The notes below the pieces were generated by a model, which worked only from the letters and a program-made list of their open reading frames with translations, searched no databases and was not told the origin of the DNA. Position numbers and translations under genes: made by a program. A stretch of 64,000 nucleotides of DNA from CAVUDO01 sp963740255 (lineage in GTDB: Bacteria > Actinomycetota > Actinomycetes > Mycobacteriales > Cryptosporangiaceae): assembly GCA_963740255.1 (NCBI GenBank), contig CAVUDO010000006.1, positions 806,001-870,000 of the forward strand, in the 5' to 3' direction. Positions within the stretch are counted from its first letter, which is position 1; every line of letters starts with the position of its first letter. Below are positions 51,248 to 60,129 of this stretch, one piece after another.

Positions 51248-52084
51248 ACTTCCCGCCGGCCCCGGTCCCGCCAGGTCGCGATCGGACGGCGCGGGTCGCA
51301 CCAGCTGCACGCCCGGCCTCCCGTCCGGGCCGGGCACCACCCGCACCAGGGCCCCGTAGTGCGACGAGAGGGCCGATTCGGTGAGCACCTGCTCCACCGG
51401 GCCGACCGCGACGACCCTGCCCTCCACCAGCATCAGCATCGCCTCCGCGTACTGGCCGGCCAGGGTCAGGTCGTGCAGGGAGGTGACCACGGTCAGCCCG
51501 TCGTCCCGGCGCAGCCGGTCGACCAGTTCGAGCACCTGCTGCTGGTGGCCGATGTCCAGCGCGGCGGTCGGCTCGTCCAGCAGCAGCACCCGGGCCTCCT
51601 GAGCCAACGCCCGGGCCAGGACGACCCGGTGCTGCTCGCCACCGGACAGCGCCCCGAGCGAACGGTCGGCCAGGCCGGCGAGGTCGAGCCGTTCGAGCAC
51701 GGACGCGCCGACCTCCCGGTCGTGGCGGCTCTCCCGGCCGAGCGGGCTGATGTACGGGTTCCGGCCGAGCAGCACGTAGTCCAGCACCGTCAGCTCCGGC
51801 GGCAACACCGGCACCTGCGGTGCGTAGGCCACCAGCCGGGCCCGCTGCCGGGCGTTCATCGACCGCACTGCCCGGCCACCGACCGTCACCTCGCCGCTGT
51901 GCCGGACGAGGTTGGCCACGGCCTTGAGCAGCGTGGACTTGCCCGCCCCGTTCGGACCGACCACCGCGAGCCAGCCGCCGGCCGCGACCGTCGCGTCGAC
52001 GCCGTGCAGCACCGGTGTGCCGCCCAGCGCGACGGACAGCCCGCGGATCCCGATCCCGACGCCCACGCCGCGTCCCGTGCTCAC
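51245..52084 (-). CDS. btuD: Vitamin B12-type ABC importer ATPase
   Basis: The 279-residue ATPase has Walker A GPNGAGKST (43-51), signature LSGGEQHRVVLARALA, Walker B VLLLDEPTAALD and H-loop TSLHDL. It is of the FecE/BtuD class that drives uptake of cobalamin, haem or siderophores. The riboswitch upstream of the operon makes cobalamin the likely cargo. It starts at a GTG overlapping the permease stop (GTGA). A C-terminal extension of about 25 residues is Pro-rich. Confidence 0.92.
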   Translation of the reverse strand: MSTGRGVGVGIGIRGLSVALGGTPVLHGVDATVAAGGWLAVVGPNGAGKSTLLKAVANLVRHSGEVTVGGRAVRSMNARQRARLVAYAPQVPVLPPELTVLDYVLLGRNPYISPLGRESRHDREVGASVLERLDLAGLADRSLGALSGGEQHRVVLARALAQEARVLLLDEPTAALDIGHQQQVLELVDRLRRDDGLTVVTSLHDLTLAGQYAEAMLMLVEGRVVAVGPVEQVLTESALSSHYGALVRVVPGPDGRPGVQLVRPAPSDRDLAGPGPAGS

Positions 52085-53229
52085 ACCGCACCCCGCCGGC
52101 CCCACCGTAGGACCGCGATGAAGAACGGCGCGCCGACGAACGCGGTGACCACCCCGATCGGCAGCTCCGCCGGGGACACGAACGTCCGCGCCGCCACGTC
52201 GGCCAGCACCAGGAACGCCCCGCCGCCGAGCAGCGAGAGGGGCAGCACCACCCGGTAGGACCCCGCCGTGAGCCGGCGGACGATGTGCGGGACGACGATC
52301 CCGACGAACCCGATCAGCCCGCTGACGGCCACCGCCGCAGCGGTGGCCAGCGATGCGGCCACCACCACGGTCAGCCGGATCCGGACGGCCCGCACACCGA
52401 GCGCCGCCGCCTCGTCGTCGCCCACGCTGAGCACGTCCAGCAGCCGCCCGCACAGCAGCAGCACGGCGCTGCTCACCCCCACGTACGGCACCAGCAGAGC
52501 CAGTTCGTGCCAGCTCGAGGTACCGAGCTGGCCGAGGATCCACGAGTACACCCGGCGCAGCTCCTGCACCTCACGCTGCTGGACGAACGTCTGCACCGCG
52601 GTGAGGAAGGACGTGATCGCCACGCCGGCCAGCACCAGCGTCGCCGTGCCGCCGCGGCCCGAGGTGGCCCCGAGCGCGTACGCCAGCCCGACGCCGACCA
52701 GCGCGCCGGCGAACGCGGCGATCGGCACGATCCCGATGCCGGCCACCTCGGTCACGTCGACGTACACGATCACCAGGGTCGCGCCGAGCCCCGCGCCCGC
52801 CGCCGCGCCGAGCAGGTACGGGTCGGCCAGCGGGTTCCGGAAGACGCCCTGGTAGGCGGCGCCCGCGATGGCCAGGGCGCCTCCGACCAGCGCCCCCAGC
52901 AGCACCCGGGGAAGCCGCAGCTCGATCAGGACGCTGTCCTGGGTGGGGGTCAGGCCGGAGACGATGTCGATGAACGGCAGCCGGTCGGCCAGCGCGCGGG
53001 CGACCGCCAGCGGCGGCAGGTCGATCCCGCCCGCGAGCAGTCCCACCGCGCAGGCGAGCACGACCGCGCCGATCCCGCCGGCCAGCCAGAGCGGCCGGAG
53101 CCGGGTCGGCTGCGGTGCGGTGGTGCCGCGCCGGGCGGCGGGCCGGGTCGGGCCGGGGACGCCGGACGTTGTCCCGCGTCCGGCGGCCGTGCCGGCTTCC
53201 TTCCCGCCCGCCTGCCCGACGCGGATCAC
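52081..53229 (-). CDS. btuC: Vitamin B12-type ABC importer permease
   Basis: The 382-residue FecCD-family permease has about ten membrane helices and the typical RLPRVLLGALVGGALAIAGAAYQGVFRNPLADPYLLG segment. The coupling region GLIGFVGIVVPHIVRRL contacts the ATPase. The N-terminal 50 residues are a polar extension (GQAGGKEAGTAAGRG), longer than in the Escherichia coli protein. It begins at a GTG overlapping the stop of btuF. It forms the membrane channel as a homodimer in this family. Confidence 0.93.
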   Translation of the reverse strand: MIRVGQAGGKEAGTAAGRGTTSGVPGPTRPAARRGTTAPQPTRLRPLWLAGGIGAVVLACAVGLLAGGIDLPPLAVARALADRLPFIDIVSGLTPTQDSVLIELRLPRVLLGALVGGALAIAGAAYQGVFRNPLADPYLLGAAAGAGLGATLVIVYVDVTEVAGIGIVPIAAFAGALVGVGLAYALGATSGRGGTATLVLAGVAITSFLTAVQTFVQQREVQELRRVYSWILGQLGTSSWHELALLVPYVGVSSAVLLLCGRLLDVLSVGDDEAAALGVRAVRIRLTVVVAASLATAAAVAVSGLIGFVGIVVPHIVRRLTAGSYRVVLPLSLLGGGAFLVLADVAARTFVSPAELPIGVVTAFVGAPFFIAVLRWGRRGAV

Positions 53230-54158
53230 GAACCCTTGGCCGCCTTGGTGATCGCGGCGGCGGCGGCCTTGACGAGCTCCACGACGCGCGGCCCCCACCG
53301 GGAGGCGATGTCGTCGTCCAGCTCCACCACGTTGCCCTTCTTCAGCGCGGCCATCCCCGCCCAGGCGGGACGCTTGGCCAGCGCCGCCGCGTTCTGGCCG
53401 CAGCACTTCGTGTCGGCCAGGAAGACCAGGTCCGGGTTCTGCCCGACGATGTACTCGGCCGAGAGCTGCGGATAGCCGCCGCCCTGCTTGTCGGCCGGGT
53501 CGGCGATGTTGCGCAGGCCGAACAGCGCCAGCACCGAGCCGACGAACGTCTTGGAGGTGGCCGAGTAGAACGTGTTGTCCAGCTCGTAGTAGTAGCTCAG
53601 CGGCTTGGTGGGCTTGGGTGTGGCGGCCACCGTGTCGGCGATGGTCTTCTTCATGTCGGTGACGACCTTCGCCGCCTCGCTGGCGTGACCGGTCGCCTTG
53701 CCGAGGTCGGTGAGCTGGTCGTAGGCGTCCTCCAGCGAGGTCGCCGCGGGTTCGAGCAGGACCGGGATCTTCACCGCCTGCAGGGCCTTGACGATGCCGT
53801 CGGTGTCGTTGGAGAGCACCACCAGGTCGGGGGCGTGGGCGATCACGGCCTCGGCGTTCGGCTTGAATCCCGAGAGCTTGGTCTTGGGGGCGTCGGACGG
53901 GTAGTTGGACTGGTCGTCCACCGCGACGACCTGCTTGCCGGCGCCGATCGCGTAGAGCATCTCGGTCGCCGACGGCGCGAGCGAGACGATCTTCTTCGGG
54001 GCGGCCGGGATCGTGACGCTGCCGTTGCCCGCCTGGACGGTCATCGGGTACGCCTGGTTGCTGGTCTTTGCCTCAGGTGGGCTGGTGGTCTGGCCGCATC
54101 CGGTCAGTACCAGCGCACCGAGCAGGGTGGCCGCGACAAGGCGGCGAAGGTTCCTCAT
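53226..54158 (-). CDS. btuF: Cobalamin-type ABC importer substrate-binding lipoprotein
   Basis: The 310-residue lipoprotein has the lipobox LVLTGC and a TroA/FhuD-type helical-backbone fold with KKIVSLAPSATEMLYAIGAG and PDLVVLSNDTDGI. The cargo is presumably cobalamin because a B12 riboswitch lies directly upstream. A paired cysteine (TKCCGQN) near residue 255 is unusual. The ATG at 54158 begins the operon, and the stop overlaps btuC. Confidence 0.92.
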   Translation of the reverse strand: MRNLRRLVAATLLGALVLTGCGQTTSPPEAKTSNQAYPMTVQAGNGSVTIPAAPKKIVSLAPSATEMLYAIGAGKQVVAVDDQSNYPSDAPKTKLSGFKPNAEAVIAHAPDLVVLSNDTDGIVKALQAVKIPVLLEPAATSLEDAYDQLTDLGKATGHASEAAKVVTDMKKTIADTVAATPKPTKPLSYYYELDNTFYSATSKTFVGSVLALFGLRNIADPADKQGGGYPQLSAEYIVGQNPDLVFLADTKCCGQNAAALAKRPAWAGMAALKKGNVVELDDDIASRWGPRVVELVKAAAAAITKAAKGS

Positions 54159-54200
54159 GCTCGTCTCCACGGTGTGCTGGGAAAGCGCGTGACCCGTGGA

Positions 54201-54233
54201 GCCCGGGAGTGCTCGTCGAACCGACGCCCGGGC
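54201..54233 (-). promoter_or_regulatory. Hairpin between cobalamin riboswitch and btuF
   Basis: GCCCGGG and CCCGGGC form a 7-base stem with a loop of about 19 bases between the aptamer and btuF. It is positioned to be the expression platform, controlling ribosome access or termination when B12 binds. Confidence 0.5.
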
Positions 54234-54420
54234 GACGGATCGCCCTTCCCTCGAGGGTCGATGTCGTCGACATGCCGGCAGGCGACCTGGCTCGTCCCCG
54301 CCGTAGCGGCGGGGCTTCACAGTTGCGGGACAGCGCCGGATTCGCACCGGACTTCGCTAGCGCGGAGTGCCGCCGTCCCCGCGGCGCGGCGACGGCGGTC
54401 GAACGGTACCAGCCGGGCCG
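54225..54420 (-). promoter_or_regulatory. Cobalamin (B12) riboswitch upstream of btuFCD
   Basis: Read on the minus strand, the region contains the conserved GTCCGGTGCGAATCCGG stem-loop, the CCCGCAACTGTGA core and then the B12 box AGCCAGGTCGCCTGCC. The order and spacing are those of the adenosylcobalamin aptamer. Bound B12 normally lowers expression of the downstream importer. Outer limits are approximate. Confidence 0.93.
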
Positions 54421-54440
54421 CGAGGGGCGGCCGCCTGAGG

Positions 54441-55865
54441 TCAGCGGGGCTTGGGGCCGAGCGTGAACGGGATCGGGACGGGTGTCGTCGCCGGGGTGGC
54501 CCGGGGCGCCGCCGCCTCGCCACCGGATCCCATCGGCAGCAGGCCGCCGTCGGGCACCAGCCGGTTGACCGTCGACGACTCGGCCCAGCGGGCCGGAGCG
54601 TCGGCGGGCTCGACGAGGTTGAGGCGCTTCTGGATGAGCTGCGGGACGATGGCCTTCCACGCCTCGCTGTCGGGTGCGACGGTCTCGACCCGGGCCGGCC
54701 AGACGGCGATCCGGCCACCACTGTCGCCGCGGACGCTGACCGTGCACCGCGTGGCGCCGATCAGGTCAGGCACGAACTGCTCCGCGCCACCGTGCACCAG
54801 GTACGCGGCGTCCTCGATCCACAGCAGCCACACCCCCACCGCCGCCCCCCCGTCGACGGTGATCCAGCCGACGGCCGCCTTCTTCATCGCCTCGACCACC
54901 AGCGGGTGCGCGGGTTCACTCATCTCGTGATCCTCCCACTTCGCCTTGGCCGACGTGCTGTCCTCGACGTCGACGGTGCGCTTTGTGTGTTCCCCCGATT
55001 CCTTGGTTGGCCGGGTGGTGGTCAGGCCGACTGCGGCGGCGCTGGCGTCCCAGAGGGCGGTGGCCAGCGCCGGATCCTTGGAGCGCGGGGTGCAGGCCGT
55101 CTCCCAACGCCAGAAGAAGAACCGTCCCGGCTTGGTGCGGCCGTCGCCGTGGGTGGCCAGATGGGTCAGGCCCTTGGCGCCGAGCGAGGGCGGCAACATG
55201 AACGGCGTGAAGAGCTTGCCGAAGCTGAACGCCGCCGACGCCCGGCCGAACCGCGAGCGCACCAGCCCCGGATGGAAGCAGGTGGCGACCACGCCCAGGT
55301 CCGCCCAGCGCCGGGCCGCCTCGACGGTGAACAGGATGTTCGCCTGCTTGCTCGCGGCGTAGACCGCCCAACGGGAGTACGGCAGGCCGGTCCAGTTCAG
55401 GTTCTCCGGGTCCACGGCGCCGGCGGCCTCGGCCAGTGACGACGTGGTGATCACCCGGGCATGCCCGTTCTCCTCGGCGGCGCGGCGCAGGGACGGCAGC
55501 AGCAGGTGGGTCAGCAGGAACGGCGCCAGATGGTTGGTCTGGACGGTGCGCTCGAAGCCGTCCTCAGTGGTGTGGCGCAGGCCCACGAGCTGGCCGGCGT
55601 TGTTGGCCAGCACGTCGATGCGGGGGTGGGCCGCGGCGATCTCGGCTCCGACGGACCGCACCTGGGTGAGCGAGGAGAAGTCGGCCTGGTAGCTCGCGGG
55701 CCGTACGCCGGCCAGCGTCTCGATCCGTGCGGCCACCCGGTCGAGTCGCCCGGGGTTCCGGCCGACCAGCACCACCTCGGCCCCGCCGCGGGCCAGTGCC
55801 TGGGCGGCGGCGCTGCCGATCCCCGAACTGGCGCCGGTGAGAACGATCGTCGGCCGTGCCGTCAT
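54441..55865 (-). CDS. Short-chain dehydrogenase fused in frame to a split-barrel (PNPOx-like) domain
   Basis: The continuous 474-residue frame joins two proteins that are normally separate. Residues 1-290 are a protochlorophyllide-reductase/retinol-dehydrogenase-like SDR with TGASSGIG and the YAASK catalytic pair. Residues about 315-474 are a flavin split-barrel domain (AVGWITVDGGAAVGVWLLWIEDAAYLVHGGAEQF). Between them is a polar linker (TKESGEHTKRTVDVEDSTSAKAKWEDHE). An ATG at 54923 starts the second domain after a strong GGGAGGATCACGAG ribosome site, so a separate 160-residue product may also be made. Either a true fusion or loss of the SDR stop codon explains this. Confidence 0.8.
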   Translation of the reverse strand: MTARPTIVLTGASSGIGSAAAQALARGGAEVVLVGRNPGRLDRVAARIETLAGVRPASYQADFSSLTQVRSVGAEIAAAHPRIDVLANNAGQLVGLRHTTEDGFERTVQTNHLAPFLLTHLLLPSLRRAAEENGHARVITTSSLAEAAGAVDPENLNWTGLPYSRWAVYAASKQANILFTVEAARRWADLGVVATCFHPGLVRSRFGRASAAFSFGKLFTPFMLPPSLGAKGLTHLATHGDGRTKPGRFFFWRWETACTPRSKDPALATALWDASAAAVGLTTTRPTKESGEHTKRTVDVEDSTSAKAKWEDHEMSEPAHPLVVEAMKKAAVGWITVDGGAAVGVWLLWIEDAAYLVHGGAEQFVPDLIGATRCTVSVRGDSGGRIAVWPARVETVAPDSEAWKAIVPQLIQKRLNLVEPADAPARWAESSTVNRLVPDGGLLPMGSGGEAAAPRATPATTPVPIPFTLGPKPR

Positions 55866-55998
55866 GGGTACCCCCCTCCTCCCGACGTTCGGCCGGCGCG
55901 GGTGATTCGGTTCACTGCGCACGTCCCACCCCGACGGTAATCTCCGGCTGATCCGGTCGCCGCCGCTCGGGTGGTCCGTCGGGGAAACGGAGTCGTTC

Positions 55999-56961
55999 AT
56001 GGCCGCCCAGGGGTCCCCGCGTTCCCGCCGTTCCTGCCTCGCGGTGCCCGGCTCCAACCCGCGGTTCCTGGAGAAGGCGCGGACTCTCCCCGCCGACCAG
56101 GTCTTCCTCGACCTGGAGGACGCCTGCGCGCCGCTGGCCAAGCCCGGAGCGCGCAAGAACATCGTCGCGGCGCTGAACGAGGGGGGCTGGGGCGAGCGGA
56201 TCCGGGTCGTCCGGGTGAACGACCTCACCACCCACTGGACGTACCGGGACGTGATCGAGGTGGTCGAGGGCGCCGGCGCCAACCTCGACTGCATCATGCT
56301 CCCGAAGGTGGCCGACGCCGCGCAGGTGCGGTGGCTCGACCTGACGCTCACCCAGATCGAGAAGACGATGGGGTACGAGGTCGGCCGGATCGGCATCGAG
56401 GCGCAGATCGAGACGGCACGCGGCCTGATCGAGGTGGACACGATCGCCGGCGCCAGCCCGCGGGTGGAGACGATCATCTTCGGTCCCGCCGACTTCATGG
56501 CGAGCATCAACATGAAGTCCCTGGTCGTCGGTGCGATCCACCCGGACTACCCGGGCGACCCGTTCCACTACATCCTGATGCGCATCCTGATGGCCGCCCG
56601 CGCCCACGACCTGCAGGCCATCGACGGGCCGTTCCTCCAGGTCCGCGACACCGACGCGTTCCGCGAGGTGGCCAAGCGTTCGGCCATGCTCGGCTTCGAC
56701 GGCAAGTGGGTGCTGCACCCCGGCCAGATCGACATCGCCAACGAGGTCTACGCCCCCAGCCAGGAGGACTACGACCACGCCGAACTGATCCTGGACGCCT
56801 ATGGGCACGCCACCTCCGAGGCCGGCGGCAGGAAGGGGTCGGCGATGCTCGGCGACGAGATGATCGACGAGGCGAGCCGGAAGATGGCCCTGGTGGTCGC
56901 CGGCAAGGGCCGGGCGGCGGGCCTGGCCCGCACCTCCACCTTCACCCCGCCTGGAACCTGA
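55999..56961 (+). CDS. CitE-like CoA-ester lyase (malyl-/citramalyl-CoA lyase family)
   Basis: The 320-residue HpcH/HpaI-family TIM barrel has RSCLAVPGSNPRFLEKA, DLEDACAPLAKPGARKN (metal-binding acids), IEAQIETARGLIEV and WVLHPGQIDIANEVY. It fits the long CitE-like group that includes beta-methylmalyl-CoA/malyl-CoA lyase (Mcl) of the ethylmalonyl-CoA pathway. The MaoC and acyl-CoA dehydrogenase genes a few kilobases downstream would be its partners. An alternative is the citramalyl-CoA lyase of itaconate or leucine breakdown. No ccr or mutase gene is present to decide. Confidence 0.85.
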   Translation: MAAQGSPRSRRSCLAVPGSNPRFLEKARTLPADQVFLDLEDACAPLAKPGARKNIVAALNEGGWGERIRVVRVNDLTTHWTYRDVIEVVEGAGANLDCIMLPKVADAAQVRWLDLTLTQIEKTMGYEVGRIGIEAQIETARGLIEVDTIAGASPRVETIIFGPADFMASINMKSLVVGAIHPDYPGDPFHYILMRILMAARAHDLQAIDGPFLQVRDTDAFREVAKRSAMLGFDGKWVLHPGQIDIANEVYAPSQEDYDHAELILDAYGHATSEAGGRKGSAMLGDEMIDEASRKMALVVAGKGRAAGLARTSTFTPPGT

Positions 56962-57036
56962 CCGGTACGCCCGGCGCGACGCCGCTTGCGATACGGGGCG
57001 CGGCGGGCCACACCCGGATACGACACAATTCCGGGC

Positions 57037-57807
57037 ATGAGTGAGAACAAGACGGATCGTCTGGACGGTCGGGTCGCGTTGGTCACCGGCGCCGGGAGCC
57101 CGGACGGCATCGGCTACGCGGTGGCCCGCCGGCTGGTCCGGCTGGGTGCGCAGGTCGGCGTCGTGTCGACGACCAAGCGCATCCACGACCGGGCTGCCGA
57201 GCTGGGAGCGTCGGGCTTCGTGGTCGACCTCACCGACCCGGCCGAGGTGGAGGCGTTCGCCGACGGTGTCCGCGACGCGCTCGGCGACGTGGAGGTGCTG
57301 GTCAACAACGCGGGCATGGCGAGCGTCGCCAGCCCCGAGGTGCTGCGCCCGGTCGCCCAGCTCACGGACGAGGACTGGCGGATGGAGATCGACCGCAACC
57401 TGACCACCGCGTTCCTCGCCAGCCGGGCCTTCGTCGGCGGGATGACCGAGCGGGGCTGGGGGCGGATCGTCAACGTCGCGTCCACGACCGGCCCGGTGAA
57501 CGCGATGCCGGCCGAAGCAGGGTATGCGGCGGCGAAGGCGGGCATGGTCGGCTTCACCCGCGCGCTGGCGATGGAGGTCGTCGCCGACGGCGTGACGGTG
57601 AACGCGGTGGCTCCCGGCTGGATCCACACCGGATCCTCGACCGCGAGCGAGCTGCACTTCGGGCACCGGACTCCGCTCGGCCGCCCGGGCACACCCGACG
57701 AGGTCGCCACGGCGATCGCGTTCCTCGCGACGCCGGCGGCCTCCTACATCACCGGCCAGATGCTCGTGGTCGACGGTGGCAACAGCGTGCTGGAGGCCCG
57801 CGCCTGA
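57037..57807 (+). CDS. Short-chain dehydrogenase/reductase (FabG-like)
   Basis: The 256-residue SDR has NNAGMAS, the catalytic Ser in NVASTTG, YAAAK and the C-terminal TGQMLVVDGGN. The nucleotide-binding loop TGAGSPDGIG is two residues longer than the usual TGxxxGxG, which could change cofactor contact. The region CACAAT 7 bases before the ATG may be a weak -10 for leaderless transcription. Its substrate may be a CoA-ester intermediate, given the lyase upstream and the dehydrogenase downstream, but general 3-oxoacyl reductase is possible. Confidence 0.88.
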   Translation: MSENKTDRLDGRVALVTGAGSPDGIGYAVARRLVRLGAQVGVVSTTKRIHDRAAELGASGFVVDLTDPAEVEAFADGVRDALGDVEVLVNNAGMASVASPEVLRPVAQLTDEDWRMEIDRNLTTAFLASRAFVGGMTERGWGRIVNVASTTGPVNAMPAEAGYAAAKAGMVGFTRALAMEVVADGVTVNAVAPGWIHTGSSTASELHFGHRTPLGRPGTPDEVATAIAFLATPAASYITGQMLVVDGGNSVLEARA

Positions 57808-57823
57808 TCGCCTCGGCGCGAGG

Positions 57824-58225
57824 TCAGCTCGTCGGAGCCGGCGTCGGGGTGTCGAACGGGGTCGGCGATTCGAACGTGGGCGACGGGTCGTAGGTGGGGT
57901 AGTTGCTCGGGTCGAGGCCGCCAGAGCTGGCGACGATCCCGAAACAGCCCAGCACGAACACACCGAAGAAGCAGATCGTGAGGACCGTGAGCGCGATGTT
58001 GAGCCAGCCGAGGATCAGCCCGGCGAGCGCCAGGCCCTGACCGTCCTCCCCGCTCTGCTTGACCTGCCGCTGGGCGATGTGGCCGAAGATCACCGCCGCG
58101 ACGGCGGCGACCAGCGGGAGGATCACCCAGGAGGCGATTCCGAGGATGAGCGAGGTGATCGCCAGGCCGTTGGTCCTGCGCTGGACCGGTGGCGGGTACC
58201 CGTACGGCGTGGGATACATCAGCAC
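57824..58225 (-). CDS. DUF4190 membrane protein, paralogue 1
   Basis: The 133-residue protein has a Tyr/Pro-rich cytoplasmic start (YPTPYGYPPPVQRRTN), two or three hydrophobic helices in the DUF4190 pattern (GLAITSLILGIASWVILPLVAAVAAVIFGHIAQRQVKQ ... GQGLALAGLILGWLNIAL) and a Thr/Pro-rich outer tail. DUF4190 proteins are common in actinobacteria and of unknown role. A related gene follows on the same strand. The first or second Met may be the start. Confidence 0.82.
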   Translation of the reverse strand: MLMYPTPYGYPPPVQRRTNGLAITSLILGIASWVILPLVAAVAAVIFGHIAQRQVKQSGEDGQGLALAGLILGWLNIALTVLTICFFGVFVLGCFGIVASSGGLDPSNYPTYDPSPTFESPTPFDTPTPAPTS

Positions 58226-58307
58226 TCCTAGCGGTTCGTCACGAGCGGTCGGGAGGCCGGGGGAGGCGCGAGCGTATCGCCCCCCGGGCCGGTGGTGGGG
58301 TAGGTGC

Positions 58308-58655
58308 TCAGCCGCCGGCAGTGGTGCCGACGGCGGCGACCACCAGGGCGAGCAGGGGGAAGCCGCACGCGAAGAGGAGTGCCACGATCAGCAGGCCCGT
58401 GCTGACCCACCCGATGACGATGCCGGCCGTGGCCAGGCCGTCGCCTTCCTCGCCGGTGACGGCGATCTCGCGCTTCGCCTTGTTGCCGAAGTAGATCCCG
58501 AGCGGAGCGAACACGAGCGCGAGCACCAGGGCCAGGATCGCGTTCTGGTTGGTGCCGCGGGGAGGAGGGAACCCGTACGGCGGCGGGACGTAAGGCTGTC
58601 CGTACGGCGGCTGTTGCCCGTAGGGAGGCTGCTCACCAGGCGGTGGATACGTCAT
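58308..58655 (-). CDS. DUF4190 membrane protein, paralogue 2
   Basis: The 115-residue protein begins with Pro/Tyr/Gly repeats (PPYGQQPPYGQPYVPPPYG) and has two membrane segments with the DUF4190 core NKAKREIAVTGEEGDGLATAGIVIGW. It shares the GxGLAxAGxxxGW element with its neighbour at 57824, so the two are tandem paralogues. The repeated N-terminus may be a flexible contact region. Function unknown. Confidence 0.82.
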   Translation of the reverse strand: MTYPPPGEQPPYGQQPPYGQPYVPPPYGFPPPRGTNQNAILALVLALVFAPLGIYFGNKAKREIAVTGEEGDGLATAGIVIGWVSTGLLIVALLFACGFPLLALVVAAVGTTAGG

Positions 58656-58846
58656 CGGATTCCGTCTCTCGAAGGTTCTGCGGGTGTGTTGCCCGGTTCA
58701 CAGAGTAAGGCCGACCACTACACCGGCCCCGGAGGCCGTCCGCCCCGATACCCTCGGACCGGACTGTGTCCGGCCAGGCAGGTGGTTCGCCAGCCGGCTC
58801 AGTGTCGGGGCGGCGACCTGGCCGTCCGGCGGCGGAGGGAGCGACG

Positions 58847-60049
58847 GTGGCCCGGCTCGCGCGGACGCACGGCCTGACCGAGATCCAGACCGACATCCTC
58901 GCGGCGGTGCGGGCCTTCGTCGACAAGGAGATCGTCCCGCACGCCCAGGCGCTGGAGCGTGCCGACGAGTACCCGGCCGACATCGTCGAGGGCATGAAGG
59001 AGATGGGCCTGTTCGGCCTGATGGTGCCCGAGGAGTACGGCGGGTTGGGGGAGTCCCTGCTCACTTACGCCCTGGTCGTGGAGGAGATCGCCCGGGGCTG
59101 GATGAGCGTGTCGGGCATCGTCAACACGCACTTCATCGTCGCCTACCTGGTGCGTCAGCACGGCACCGACGAGCAGAAGCAGCGGCTGCTGCCGCAGCTT
59201 GCCACCGGTGAGGTCCGCGGGGCGTTCTCGATGAGCGAGCCGGGATGCGGTTCCGACGTGGCCGCGATCACGAGCAAGGCGGTGCGCGACGGGGCGGACT
59301 ACGTGCTGACCGGCCAGAAGATGTGGCTGACCAACGGCGCCGAGTCGTCGGTGGTCGCGACGCTGGTGAAGACCGACGAGGGCGCCGACTCGGTCTACCG
59401 GAACATGACGACGTTCCTGGTCGAGAAGCCCCCGGGCTTCGGCGAGACCGCGCCGGGCCTGACCGTTCCCGGCAAGCTGGAGAAGATGGGCTACAAGGGC
59501 GTCGAGACCACCGAACTGATCCTGGACGGACATCGGGTGTCCGAGACGGCGGTGCTCGGTGGCCCTGAGGCCGCCGGCCAGGGCTTCTACCAGATGATGG
59601 ACGGCATCGAGGTCGGCCGGGTGAACGTCGCGGCGCGGGCCTGCGGCATCTCGATCCGGGCGTTCGAACTGGCCGTCGCGTACGCCCAGCAGCGGCAGAC
59701 GTTCGGGAAGAAGATCGTCGAGCACCAGGCGATCGCGTTCAAGCTGGCCGAGATGGCGACCAAGATCGAGGCCGCGCACGCCCTGATGGTCAACGCGGCG
59801 CGGCTCAAGGACGCGGGCGAGCGCAACGACGTCGAAGCCGGCATGGCCAAGCTGCTGGCCAGCGAGTACTGCGTCGAGGTGACCAGCGAGGCGTTCCGCA
59901 TCCACGGCGGCTACGGGTACTCCAAGGAGTACGAGATCGAGCGGCTGATGCGGGAGGCGCCGTTCCTGCTGATCGGCGAGGGCACCAGCGAGATCCAGAA
60001 GACGATCATCAGCCGCGGCCTGCTCCGGGACTACGGCGCCAAACGCTGA
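58847..60049 (+). CDS. Acyl-CoA dehydrogenase
   Basis: The 400-residue flavoenzyme has the signatures GAFSMSEPGCGSDVAAI and the C-terminal HGGYGYSKEYEIERLMREAP...GEGTSEIQ, whose first Glu is the likely catalytic base. It introduces a 2,3 double bond into an acyl-CoA. Lying in the same stretch as a CitE-like lyase and a MaoC hydratase, it could be the methylsuccinyl-CoA or a related dehydrogenase, but chain specificity is not readable. I chose the GTG at 58847 because GGAGGGA stands 6 bases upstream; an earlier in-frame start adds 27 residues without homology. Confidence 0.92.
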   Translation: MARLARTHGLTEIQTDILAAVRAFVDKEIVPHAQALERADEYPADIVEGMKEMGLFGLMVPEEYGGLGESLLTYALVVEEIARGWMSVSGIVNTHFIVAYLVRQHGTDEQKQRLLPQLATGEVRGAFSMSEPGCGSDVAAITSKAVRDGADYVLTGQKMWLTNGAESSVVATLVKTDEGADSVYRNMTTFLVEKPPGFGETAPGLTVPGKLEKMGYKGVETTELILDGHRVSETAVLGGPEAAGQGFYQMMDGIEVGRVNVAARACGISIRAFELAVAYAQQRQTFGKKIVEHQAIAFKLAEMATKIEAAHALMVNAARLKDAGERNDVEAGMAKLLASEYCVEVTSEAFRIHGGYGYSKEYEIERLMREAPFLLIGEGTSEIQKTIISRGLLRDYGAKR

Positions 60050-60129
60050 CGCCAGCCGGCGCCGCTGGCCGGCCGGGCGGCCCGGTGCAGGCCGCGGGCC
60101 AGGTGCGGATCACGCCCTGGAGACAGGCC

